A stretch of DNA of 64,000 bases from Actinocrispum wychmicini (GTDB taxonomy: Bacteria > Actinomycetota > Actinomycetes > Mycobacteriales > Pseudonocardiaceae): positions 868,001-932,000 of the forward strand of contig NZ_SLWS01000003.1 of assembly GCF_004345645.1 (NCBI RefSeq), given 5' to 3'. A program made the translations under genes and the position numbers. Positions 7,797 to 17,494 of the stretch are shown one piece after another. How positions within the stretch are numbered: the first letter of the stretch is position 1; each line of letters starts with the position of its first letter. The notes under the pieces are model-generated. The model did not search any database and was not told the DNA's origin. It saw only the letters and a program-made list of their open reading frames with translations.

Positions 7797-9301
7797 CCGA
7801 CCACTTCGACCGCTCCAGAGTTGTGCTCCATCGTGAGCCCGTTGACCACCGCGGCGCGGTCACGGGCGAGCCCAGCGGTGAACGAGTGCAAGTGCGGGAA
7901 GTCATCCGCTTCCACTGCGGCGATCCATTCGTCGAGGCGTTCGCCATGCAGACCCGTCATCATCTCCGCGAAGGACGCGACGTGGTAGGCCAATCTCGCC
8001 AGGGCCGAGCTGCGGGCCAGGACCTCGTTCAGGCGATCGCGCTCACGGTCGTCGAGATCGTCGGGATGGTGCAGCATCCATCGGGTCACGTCCCGGACCT
8101 TCGGCGCGGCAGGTGTGGCAGGCGGCGCGGCACCGACTGCCCGGAAGAGACGAAGGTAACGCTTGAGAGCTGGATAGCTGCCGGTGTACCCCTGCTCGCG
8201 GATCTCGGCCAGCAGCAACGTCGCGGTCGTGCATCCCTGGTTCCATCGCTCGCGCAGGTACGGTTTGAACCGCTCCAACGGCCCAGGACGACCATCCCGC
8301 TGCTTGACCAGCAACTCCTCAACGCTCCCGGCCCGAGCAAACCGCCGCACGGTTTTCCTATCCAACAGCAGCGACCGGGAGGTCCCGCTGACAGATTCAC
8401 CCTGCGCCAACAGTTGCTGCACCGCCTGGAAATGCTCACGGATACGGACGACCACAGCGTGCGCCTCGACGCGGTCGACCTCCGCGGCGATCGCGATCTG
8501 TTCGACGTCCGGCGAGGCAGCAGAATCTGCGGCGGGCTCGGGGATATCGTGTTCAGGACCGCGCAAGTCGTGGCGATGTTGCCTGATCGTCTTCTCGACA
8601 TAGCCAGCCAGCCCATGCCACAAGTGCCAGCGGTCGGCCACTTGCCGAGCATCGGGTGCACCCAGGCGCGCGCCTTCGGCATACGCGCCAGCACGATCAC
8701 GACACACGATGGTCACGCCAGAGTGCGCGCGCAGCCACTCGGCGAGGCTGTCCGCAGTGCGATCGGCGAGCAGATCGATGGGGCGATGGGTGGCCATGTC
8801 GAGCAGAATGCTCCCGTAGGTGTTGCGGCGTTTGAACGCGAAGTCATCCACACCCAGCACAGTGACCGGCCCGATCGGCGGGTCAGGGATGGCGCGGACC
8901 AGGCGCAGCAACGTGTCCCGGCCGGTGACCAAACCGAGGCGACCGGCCAGTCGAGCTCCGGCGCAAGCGGCCACCGCCAGGCTGATGGATTCCAGCATCC
9001 CCCGTAGCCGCGGGCTGCGTCGCGCGTGCGCGCTGGTCACACCGTCTACCTGCTCGGCGAACGTCCTGGCCGAACATGTCTCGTTGTCGCAGAAGAACCG
9101 GCGCATCCGCAGCCACAGCACCACCGGTACTCCCGCCACCGGCACGTCGGCCACCCGACGGCCATAGCGGCTATGCACTCGGCCTGACTCGACCCCACAA
9201 AATGAACAGGCACTCACGCTCGCCTTGGCACATGCCCAGATCCGCACACCGCCCGGAGTCTGCTCGATCTTCTCGACCGTCACTCCAGCCAAGTGCGGCA
9301 A
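7797..9301 (-). mobile_element. ISL3-family transposase gene, truncated at its 3' end
   Basis: About 500 codons of an ISL3 transposase. It has an N-terminal zinc-binding region (CSFCG with RFFCDNETC), a catalytic core with LGVDDFAFKRRNTYGS and VADRWHLWHGLAGYVE, and a C-terminal NSGAVE motif. In intact members NSGAVE is followed by about 20-30 more residues (a VNRIK-type end). Here the frame leaves the family right after it, near 7800-7805, and joins the DUF3472 remnant. No ATG is found at the 5' end; the frame is open back to a TGA at 9335 and could use TTG at 9301. The element is incomplete and probably immobile. Confidence 0.8.
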
Positions 9302-9377
9302 CAGGTCCGCTAACCACCCATGATCACACCAAGATCATCATCGCAGACCGGTGAGGCGGCGTTCACACCGGATCCAA

Positions 9378-9441
9378 GGAAGTTGATCACGCAATCAGCG
9401 ACAGGACCTTGATTCTCCTCAGTGCTGCTACATCAACTTCC
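9378..9441. repeat. 10-bp inverted repeat beside the ISL3 fragment
   Basis: GGAAGTTGAT (9378-9387) and ATCAACTTCC (9432-9441) are perfect complements 44 bp apart. They lie in the 240-bp gap between the ISL3 and IS21 fragments. They may be terminal repeats of a lost element or a hairpin; no matching copy was found at the truncated ISL3 end. The rest of the gap (9302-9543) holds no gene I can support. Confidence 0.35.
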
Positions 9442-9543
9442 CCAGGTGAGTGTCCACTCCGGCGTGTCGTTTGCGCTGGTCAGGGGCCTCTCGGGTGAGA
9501 GTTCGCGGTGTTGGTCACCGTGGACCGTCGCTGGAGGGGCCGG

Positions 9544-9716
9544 ATGCTGTCTCTGGAGGAAGACGTGCAGGCGCATGCATTGCGTCAGCAGGGCTGGTCA
9601 ATCTCGGCGATCGCTCGGCACCTGGGCATTGATCGCAAGACCGTTCGGGCCTACTTGTCCGGAGAACGTAAGCCGGGACGGCCTCGGCGCACGCAGCCCA
9701 CGCTGATCGAGCCGTT
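9544..9716 (+). pseudogene. IS21-family transposase (IstA) N-terminal fragment
   Basis: ATG at 9544 opens a frame matching the N-terminal helix-turn-helix of actinobacterial IS21 IstA proteins. The visible pattern is SLEEDVQAHALRQQGWS, then AIARHLGIDRKTVRAYL, then an R/P-rich linker. After about 57 codons the similarity stops at TLIEPF, where the sequence becomes the opposite-strand end of an IS1380 transposase. No catalytic domain and no IstB gene are present, so this is a dead fragment. Confidence 0.65.
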
Positions 9717-10402
9717 CCTGCTCGGGCAGCTGAGCCAGCGCCAGGTCGAGTGTCTCGATGTGATCCCGTTTGTTCCACGGCGAGGCGTTTCCCGGACGTA
9801 ACTGGGCGATCAGCGTCTCCCCGGTCCCGTACTGGCCGTGGTCGACGAACGTGCACATCGGCGCGAACCCGAAACCCCGCTTGTGTGTTGGCGAGGCCTG
9901 TTCCTTGTCGGAGTGCGCGGCCACCAACGTCGCGTCGATGTCCACGATCACCTGACCACCGTCGCGGCTGCCCGGACTGCCGGCCAGCGGTCGCCGCCGT
10001 GCCCACACCGCCGTCCGCGCCTGCGCCCGGGCGGAGCGGATCACCGGCAACACGGCATCGACATCGACGGCAAGCGCACTGACCAGCCGCGACACCGTCG
10101 GATCACTGGCCACTGGACCGAAGATCTCCGGCTGCGCCCTGACCACCGCTAGGTCGGCCAAACCGTCACCACCCAGCGCCACCATGGCCGCAACATCACA
10201 GACGATCTTGCCCGGATCATGCGTTGCGCGCCGGCCACGCCATGGCGCGAGGGCGACCGACAACGCCCGCTGCACTCCCGAGATCCGGACCGTCTGTCGC
10301 AACAACGCCCCCACCCGAGGACGAGACCAGCCACTCGCGCACCGGATCAACAACCAGAGTCGAACCTGAGTTACTCTTCACCAACGGAGTGCCTTCCCAC
10401 AC
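9712..10402 (-). pseudogene. IS1380-family transposase fragment, frameshifted and 3'-truncated
   Basis: The main frame (10353 down to about 9712) carries HDPGKIVCDVAAMVALGGD, GPVASDPTVSRLV and VDIDATLVAAHSDKE, which mark the N-terminal half of actinobacterial IS1380 transposases. The protein stops matching after LDLALAQLPE, where the IS21 fragment begins, so more than half is missing. The natural N-terminus (GSTLVVDP...WLVS) is in a different frame starting at 10402, which implies a frameshift near 10320-10330. The copy is dead. Confidence 0.7.
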
Positions 10403-11080
10403 GGTGTTAGTTATGACTTCGCAATCCCAAGCATGCCGTGCAGGACAGGCACTTCCGTGCTTCTACGGGCAGGTGTCGCCCACTACTTCATGAAATGGCC
10501 GTCACTGGCACGCCGGACGCGGTCATAGTCCCGCCGTGACCCGGCTGGCATGTTCAGCCTCGGCCGCAAGTCCTACGTCACCACCCCCGCGGTACTGCGC
10601 CACCGCTGCGGCCTCCCGCTCCGGTGACCGGGTGCGACTGGCCGCGGCCAGCAGCACAGCTCCGGCCTCGGTGTCTACCCCTGGGTGGTCGAGCAGAGTC
10701 TCGCCCTGTTGGTTCCGCTGGCTCCGTATCCGCTGGGAGATCCGCAACGACATCCACGAAGCCTTCCTTCGCCTTGCATGCGCAATCATCTGCGGGCGAC
10801 GTCTCCGAAACCTCTCACTCTGTTAGGAGTTCTAAGGCTGAGGCGGCTGCCCGCCTGATCCTGCCGGATGTGAGGCCACAGTTCCGGCACGCTGCCCGCG
10901 AACACAAGCAGGCTGATCTCCGTCGCGGTGTGGAAGCTCAGCCCGAGACAGGACGCCGATCGGGTTCACCAGCACGCGCTACAGCTCAGCGCCTGGGAGT
11001 CTGTCGACAACGGTCGGCGGCTGCTCCACGCGAGTGACCACCCTGTTCGCAGGCTGGCCGGCTCACCAGCATTGGGGGCC
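10403..11080. other. Gene-poor stretch between IS1380 fragment and chimeric ORF
   Basis: About 680 bp in which I see no supportable gene. Several short open frames exist on both strands, but none has a recognisable motif, a Shine-Dalgarno motif or neighbours that fit. The left end may include the outer end of the IS1380 copy. It is best read as decayed sequence. Confidence 0.5.
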
Positions 11081-12025
11081 ATGGGCGCCCGTGAGTCACT
11101 TCAGCAGATCGGTCAGTCACGGTCGTTCACGCGTGGACAACACCTGATACGTCCAGGCGCACCCAGCGACGACGTGCTGCTGATCGAGTCTGGCGCAGTC
11201 AAAGTTGTGCTGGGCGCGGCGAACGGGGCGGAGTCGATTCTCGGGTTCTACGGCGCGGGCGAGCTGATCGGCGAGATGGGCGTGATGAGCGGCCAGCCCC
11301 GCAGCGCGAGCGTGATCGCGCACGTCGACGGATCCGCCCTTCACGTCCCTGCCAAGGCGTTCCGGCACCTGATGGAGACCGACCGGCAGGTGCTGCTGCT
11401 GGTCAACGACACCCTGGAACGCCGGGTGCGGTCCGCGGACCACCGGACGCTCGCGATCGCGTCCCGGGACGTGCGCACCCGAGTGGGCGCCCAATTGATG
11501 ACATGGGGCCGTACCTGCGGACTCCACACTAAGGACGGTCTGTTGATCCACGCACAGGTACAGATCAAGTACACGACGGAGACACTCGGCTATCCCGTAT
11601 GGGGTATGTCACCGTCCAGCACCGCTGACGACACCGGAGGCTACGGCGGCTTCGCAGCCGCGGGCCTCGCCTTGCCTGTGGGGCAGCGTCTCGCCCAGTG
11701 CTCGACGTGCGCCACCGAGACGACGGCCACCCCGCACGCGTCGTTCCTCGCTCTTTCCGTTCTGCCGCAACAGGCGTACGCGAACATCCAGCGGCTGCGG
11801 ACACTCTATCCGGACATCTACACCCACGACGGCGGTTTCTACGACGCCGTCAACCCGGTGACCGGGTCGGTCGGCCATCGCCGGCTCGTGCTCGACCAGT
11901 CGATGATCATGGCTGCCCTGGACAACGCCCTGAACGACAACGCGCCGCAACGGCACTTCGCCAAGGACGCCACGTCCTGGGCGGCGCACACGTACCTTTC
12001 CATGGAGACGATGTCCAGCCACTGA
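11081..12025 (+). pseudogene. Chimera: Crp/Fnr-type regulator fused to tail of a glucoamylase-like protein
   Basis: One open frame joins two unrelated fragments. From ATG 11081 to about 11560 it encodes a cyclic-nucleotide-binding domain (GQHLIRPGAPSDDVLLIESG, GELIGEMGVMSGQPRSASV) and the dimer helix of a Crp/Fnr regulator, ending at the LLIHAQ stretch where the DNA-binding helix-turn-helix should start. From about 11565 it becomes the C-terminal part of a glucoamylase-like (GH144/DUF3131-type) protein: TLGYPVWGMSPSS, TPHASFLALSVLP, GGFYDAVNP, LDQSMIMAAL. Neither half is complete: no DNA-binding domain, no N-terminal catalytic barrel. The frame also opens further upstream (10928), without family support. 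The in-frame junction is probably accidental. Confidence 0.7.
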
Positions 12026-12062
12026 CACGCGCGCAGGATCTTACGAGTGGGACAGAGCGGCC

Positions 12063-13055
12063 CTATCGGCCGGCCAGCTCGGCCAGGCTGGTGAGGAGTT
12101 GCGGGGTGGGTAGGCGATTCAGTCCTTGTGTCACCTGCCGGTTGGCGAAGTCCAGGTGTTCGGCGCTGGCGGAGCTCGCTCTTATCGTGTCCGCCCAGAC
12201 GTGGATGTAGTTGAGTGAGGTCGCCAGATGGGTGCCGAACGAGTGTGTTCCGGTGATGGATGCTTGCCCGCCCGCGGCGCGGTACGCCTTGACCGTGGCC
12301 AGTACTGCCGCGTCGTTCGGGCGACCATTGTGGACGTGCCAGGCCATCAGCGCCGACGCCAGCTCGCGCTCCGCCGAGCCGTTGCCGGTGTTGTCCCAGT
12401 CGAGCAGGACGAGCTCCTGGTTGTCGTTGAGGAGGACATTCGAGGGGTGCAGGTCGAGGTGGCAGGTGATGAGCTCGTCCGTCGCAACGGGCGTGACCAG
12501 GATGGAAAGCTCGTCGACGAGTGGCAGGGCTTGAGCCAGCTGGGGGGCCCAGACTGCCTGTGCGGTGGTGGCGTCACGTGCGAGTTGTCGCCACTCCTGG
12601 CTGGATGGGCAGCGGTCGAACCAGTGGTCGTGTGGACCTGTGGCCGGGTAGTGGAGGACGTGCATTTGCGCGAGGGTGCGTCCGACCCAGCTCGCGGCGT
12701 TTGACGGGGTCGTGATGGGGTGCCCGTCCACCCAGGTGTACAGCCGTACCAGCACGTTGCCCAGGCGGGTGAGGTAGGAGCCGTCGACATTGGGGATGCT
12801 TGCGGGTGACCGGACACCGTTGCGAACGGTGGCGTTGCGGAACGCCACCTCGTGTGGGATGGCTTCTGGGCGCACATCATGTTCCCAGAACAGTTCTTTG
12901 ACCGCATAACGCGTGTCAGTGGTGTCCAACCGCCAAATCCGTCCGTTGGCGCCGCGTACTGTTGGTGTCAGTCGCGCATGTCGCGTTGGAAAGCCGTATC
13001 GCCGACAGAGGTGGTCCACTGTCTCCGCAGTAGCCGTCAGTTCGGCAGAGCACAC
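12063..13055 (-). CDS. Aminoglycoside phosphotransferase/choline kinase-like protein
   Basis: A 330-aa kinase-like protein of the APH superfamily, which moves phosphate from ATP to a small hydroxylated substrate. K53 in YAVKEL, the catalytic loop HLDLHPSN (H199, D201, N206) and the metal-binding LLDWDNTG (D219) are all present, so it should be active. GTG at 13055 is chosen because GGAGG lies 9 nt upstream and the frame further upstream is not coding in character. It lies just downstream of the sugar cluster in the same orientation, separated by a long hairpin. A role in self-resistance or in modifying the cluster product is possible but unproven. Confidence 0.8.
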   Translation of the reverse strand: MCSAELTATAETVDHLCRRYGFPTRHARLTPTVRGANGRIWRLDTTDTRYAVKELFWEHDVRPEAIPHEVAFRNATVRNGVRSPASIPNVDGSYLTRLGNVLVRLYTWVDGHPITTPSNAASWVGRTLAQMHVLHYPATGPHDHWFDRCPSSQEWRQLARDATTAQAVWAPQLAQALPLVDELSILVTPVATDELITCHLDLHPSNVLLNDNQELVLLDWDNTGNGSAERELASALMAWHVHNGRPNDAAVLATVKAYRAAGGQASITGTHSFGTHLATSLNYIHVWADTIRASSASAEHLDFANRQVTQGLNRLPTPQLLTSLAELAGR

Positions 13056-13083
13056 AGGGATCGACCTCCACAGACCACGGCGA

Positions 13084-13112
13084 GCACAGTCACTACACGG
13101 TAGTGACTGTGC
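13084..13112. terminator. 13-bp perfect hairpin between SDR gene and phosphotransferase gene
   Basis: GCACAGTCACTAC (13084-13096) and GTAGTGACTGTGC (13100-13112) are perfect complements with a 3-nt centre. It lies 25 bp after the SDR stop and 29 bp before the phosphotransferase start. It may be a terminator for the leftward sugar operon, an operator for the phosphotransferase, or both. The tight spacing and absence of a T run leave the role open. Confidence 0.55.
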
Positions 13113-13136
13113 ACCACGGCGTCGAAGCCACACGCG

Positions 13137-14129
<993 letters not shown>

Positions 14130-14143
14130 GGTGTTCTCCTTGC

Positions 14144-16165
14144 CTAACCGGTGGGAATTGTCCGGCTGTGTGCGGGCGTCGTGGCGTATTCCGGTGTGGA
14201 CATACCGCCGAGACGGTAACGGAGGGTTGGCCGCTCCGTGCAGGCGACGGGCACGCCGAGGGCGATCAACTGCTCGAGCAGGCGATCGTCCTCGCCGACG
14301 CGGGCGGCGACCTCGCCGGGGGTTCTGGTGAGCCGCTGTTCGAGCGTCTGCAGAAGTGACCTGTCGAACAGCCATTCGCCGATGTCGACCATGGCAGGGC
14401 GATGGGATCCGCGATCCCAGGTCACCCTGTCGCGCACGACCGCGCTGTCGCGTGCCATGATCCCACCTCGGATGAGTTCCTCGAACCGTTCGGTGGCGGC
14501 GGGGCCGGGGGCCAGCCATGGGAACCGGTCCACCTTGGTCGGTGTCCCGTCACGGTCCAGCAGCCGGCGCCAGGAGTGCGCTGCGGGGAAGCCTTGTTCC
14601 ACGTGCCGGAGCAAGGACTCGAGGTGGTCGGTTTCCCATTCGTTGTCGTCGTCGAGGAAAGCCACATAGTCGCCCTCGCACAGTTGCACGGCCAGTTTTC
14701 GCAGTGTGGCCAGGCGCTCGAAGGGTGTGGTGGGCAGCAGCGACGCGTCGGTCACCCGGATCGTGCGGGTGTTCAGACCGAACGTCGTGTCGAGGACGGG
14801 TAGGTCACCCCCGTCGACCCAGATCGTGACCGTCACCGCGGCGGATGTGTCCTGCCTCGCCACGCTGGCCAAGGCCCCGTCGAGTCCTTCTTGGTCGGTA
14901 CCGCGCGTGACGATGACGACGTCGACCGTGCGTCGAGAACCAGCTGACGGGCCGTGGTGGACCTGGTGCTGAGCCGCGGGCATCGGGCGAAGCGTGCCGG
15001 CGAGCGCGTGCAGCGTGCTCTCGTCGCCGAGGAAGACGTGGTGCGGTACGACGACGGTGTTCTCATGCCAGTACCGGGACTGGGGGAAGTCGCCGTGCTC
15101 GGTGTTGGCGAACGCGGCGTACTGCGCGATCGTTCCTGGTCGATATAACGGGCCCTCGGGTACGGGCGGGTATACCTGGTCGAGCACCAGACCGAGTCGC
15201 CGCTCAACCTGCTCGATCACCCGTTGCGGTGAACCGGCTCCGTCTGGGATGCGCAACACCAGGCCGTAGAAGCCGCCCGAGTGGATGGCGTGCTGGTCCG
15301 CGGCCGTGGTCCACGACGACCCGCTCAGCTCGTTGACCAACGTCTGCGCCCCGTGACTGCGGGTGGCCAACTGGGCGGGCAAGCGCTCGATCTGATCCAG
15401 CAACAACGCCGCGCTGAGTTCTGGCAGCGCGTGGTTGGCGCCATGCAGCAACAGCGCGGGCTCCAGTTCGGTCGACGCGGTCGGCGAAACGATGTGGGCT
15501 CGACGCCGGGAGTCCATCACCAACGACTCGAGCCGCCCGGCCATGGCGTCATCGTCAGTCAGGACCGCGCCTCCCTCACCGCATGTCAGCACCTTGGTCG
15601 CTTGCAAGCTGATGATCGTCAGATCCCCCAGCGTGCCGATTCGGTCTCCGGCCCGCGTCACCCCCTGGTGATTGTGTGACGCGTCCTCGATGATGGGGAC
15701 GCCGGGAAAGCGTGCCCGGGCGGCGGCGACGTCGAAGTACTGCGCGTACAGGTGAATGGCGAGGATCGCGGCGGGCGGCGCCGCCAGGTCCGGGACCGGG
15801 CCGCACGGGGAGTCGGCGGTGGCGTCGAAGTACCTCGGTTCGGCACCAACCCGGAACACCGCCGTGGCGCAACTCACCCAGGTGGTCGCGGGCATCAAGA
15901 CGACATCACCGGGGCCGATGCCGAGAGCATGGAGCGCCACGACGATGGCGCTGGAGCCGTTCGTGGTGAGCACGGCATGGCGGCGCCCGAGCGCCTGCGC
16001 GAGGCAAGCCGCGGCCAAAGCGCCGCGGCTCGGCCACCTGCTCTTCGCTCCGCTGACCGCCAGCCTTCCACTGAGCAGTGCGGACATCACATGCCGGTAG
16101 GACTGAATGTCGGTGCTGGGCCAGGCGGGACAGCCACGCGTGCGGTCCGCCGGTGCTCCGGCCAT
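14144..16165 (-). CDS. Fusion: DegT-type sugar aminotransferase + family 2 glycosyltransferase
   Basis: A 673-aa bifunctional protein. Residues about 20-400 are a DegT/DnrJ/EryC1 PLP enzyme (TTNGSSAIVVALHALGIGPGD near 67, EDASHNHQG near 160), with the PLP lysine at K191 in QATKVLTCGEGG. It should aminate a keto sugar or keto-cyclitol. From about residue 412 a GT-A glycosyltransferase begins (VDVVIVTRG), with its metal-binding acidic run DDD at 505-507. ATG 16165 is chosen because AAGGAGA lies 7 nt upstream; an ATG at 16192 has no such site. The pairing suggests that amination and sugar transfer act on one intermediate. I know of no well-characterised enzyme with this layout. Confidence 0.82.
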   Translation of the reverse strand: MAGAPADRTRGCPAWPSTDIQSYRHVMSALLSGRLAVSGAKSRWPSRGALAAACLAQALGRRHAVLTTNGSSAIVVALHALGIGPGDVVLMPATTWVSCATAVFRVGAEPRYFDATADSPCGPVPDLAAPPAAILAIHLYAQYFDVAAARARFPGVPIIEDASHNHQGVTRAGDRIGTLGDLTIISLQATKVLTCGEGGAVLTDDDAMAGRLESLVMDSRRRAHIVSPTASTELEPALLLHGANHALPELSAALLLDQIERLPAQLATRSHGAQTLVNELSGSSWTTAADQHAIHSGGFYGLVLRIPDGAGSPQRVIEQVERRLGLVLDQVYPPVPEGPLYRPGTIAQYAAFANTEHGDFPQSRYWHENTVVVPHHVFLGDESTLHALAGTLRPMPAAQHQVHHGPSAGSRRTVDVVIVTRGTDQEGLDGALASVARQDTSAAVTVTIWVDGGDLPVLDTTFGLNTRTIRVTDASLLPTTPFERLATLRKLAVQLCEGDYVAFLDDDNEWETDHLESLLRHVEQGFPAAHSWRRLLDRDGTPTKVDRFPWLAPGPAATERFEELIRGGIMARDSAVVRDRVTWDRGSHRPAMVDIGEWLFDRSLLQTLEQRLTRTPGEVAARVGEDDRLLEQLIALGVPVACTERPTLRYRLGGMSTPEYATTPAHSRTIPTG

Positions 16166-16201
16166 GGGAGGTCTCCTTCTGGTGCCGTCCATCCGACCCC
16201 G

Positions 16202-17434
16202 CTACCCGGCGGACGTGCCGCCGAGTCGTTTCGTGCGTCGATCGAGGGGAAGCATGGGAAGCAGTCGCCGTCCTTGCGGTGCGGACGCCGGGACGTCGTG
16301 GGCCCCGACCGCGGGACAGGTCGCCGTGGTCAGCCTGACCACATGCTCGCCATAGGGCGGATAGGTGCGGTCGTCAACGTCGACGTAGCGGTTTCGATAG
16401 CACCAGTTGCATTCCTCGAAGCGCGCGCTGAGCTGCTGCTCCCAATGCACGTGTTCGGCCCGCAGGCGCTGGTACGCCGCGCCGTTCCAGATGTCCTGGA
16501 ACGATGTCGTGGTCAGGTCACCGAGCAGATAGCCGCTGGCCGGACTGCCGATGAGGTGATCGCAGAAGCCCACCTGCCCGCGGTAGTTGATGTAGCAGTA
16601 CATCCACGGATGGGTGCATCGCTTGGCCGCGTGCGTCTGGTCGGCCCATGACTCGTCCAGTGCCGCGTCGAGCTGGATCGTCACCCCCCGTTCGGCGGCG
16701 ACCTGTGTCGCGTCTCGAAGGGCGCGGGCCAGCGGCGGGCGATGGCGGGACAGATGATCCGGGGATTCCTCGGCCACCGTCAGTGGGTTCAGTTGGATAT
16801 GGCTCAGGCCGAGATCGGCGGCAATGCGCACGATGTCCGGGAGCTCCGGGATAGCCTGCGGTTGCACGACGACGTTGAGCCTGATCGTGTCGACGGGCAC
16901 ACCACTGCGACGGGCTTCGTCGACCATGACCTCGAGATTGCGGAGTACGACGGCCAACTTGGCGCCACGACGGAGCGTTGCGAAGGTGTCCGCTCGGGCG
17001 GCGTCGAACGAGACCAGGATCAGCGCGTGGTGGCGCACCAGCCTGCGCCAGAGGGCTTCGTTGGGCACGGTGAGGTTGGTGACCAGTCGGATGCGGCAGC
17101 CCGCCTCGATCGTCCGGTCGACCGCCTGCGGGAACGTCTTCAGGATGGTGCTTTCGCCCCAGCCGCGGAGATCGACGATCTCCGCCGCTGGAAACAGGTC
17201 GGCCACGACCCGGTCGAAGATCTCCTGGCTCATGTTCTTCGACCGGTCGTACGGTCCGGCGGCCCGGCACATCGGGCAGGACAAGTTGCAGTTTTCGGTC
17301 AGCTCAAGGAACAACACGCGGGGCATACTGCGCAGCTGGGTGGCACCTGCCTCGAACTCCCGAATGTTCAGCAAGCGATTTGACGCTCGTTTCTCCTGGT
17401 GCGGACGAGTTTGAGTGGTGGGGTGAGGTGTCAT
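16202..17434 (-). CDS. Radical SAM enzyme with SPASM/twitch domain
   Basis: A 410-aa radical SAM protein. The cluster-binding cysteines are C49-x3-C53-x2-C56 in ENCNLSCPMC. A C-terminal cysteine-rich SPASM-type region follows, with CTHPWMYCYIN, GFCDH and ECNWCYRNRY. Related enzymes next to DegT aminotransferases include BtrN-type dehydrogenases of aminocyclitols and DesII-type sugar deaminases, so a radical oxidation or deamination of a sugar or cyclitol is likely. Peptide modification is less likely because no precursor peptide gene is seen. ATG 17434 is preceded by AAAGGG. It is 36 bp upstream of the DegT-glycosyltransferase gene in one operon. Confidence 0.82.
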   Translation of the reverse strand: MTPHPTTQTRPHQEKRASNRLLNIREFEAGATQLRSMPRVLFLELTENCNLSCPMCRAAGPYDRSKNMSQEIFDRVVADLFPAAEIVDLRGWGESTILKTFPQAVDRTIEAGCRIRLVTNLTVPNEALWRRLVRHHALILVSFDAARADTFATLRRGAKLAVVLRNLEVMVDEARRSGVPVDTIRLNVVVQPQAIPELPDIVRIAADLGLSHIQLNPLTVAEESPDHLSRHRPPLARALRDATQVAAERGVTIQLDAALDESWADQTHAAKRCTHPWMYCYINYRGQVGFCDHLIGSPASGYLLGDLTTTSFQDIWNGAAYQRLRAEHVHWEQQLSARFEECNWCYRNRYVDVDDRTYPPYGEHVVRLTTATCPAVGAHDVPASAPQGRRLLPMLPLDRRTKRLGGTSAG

Positions 17435-17494
17435 TCTCGCCGTCCCTTTGAGCCGTCGAGTCGCGCGGCTCGTCGTGTCACATACCGGGGTGAA

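Noticed and set aside
11081..12025. Chimeric ORF as a genuine cyclic-nucleotide-regulated glycosidase
   Set aside because: Both halves are truncated relative to their families and the catalytic part of the glycosidase is missing, so a fused working enzyme is unlikely.
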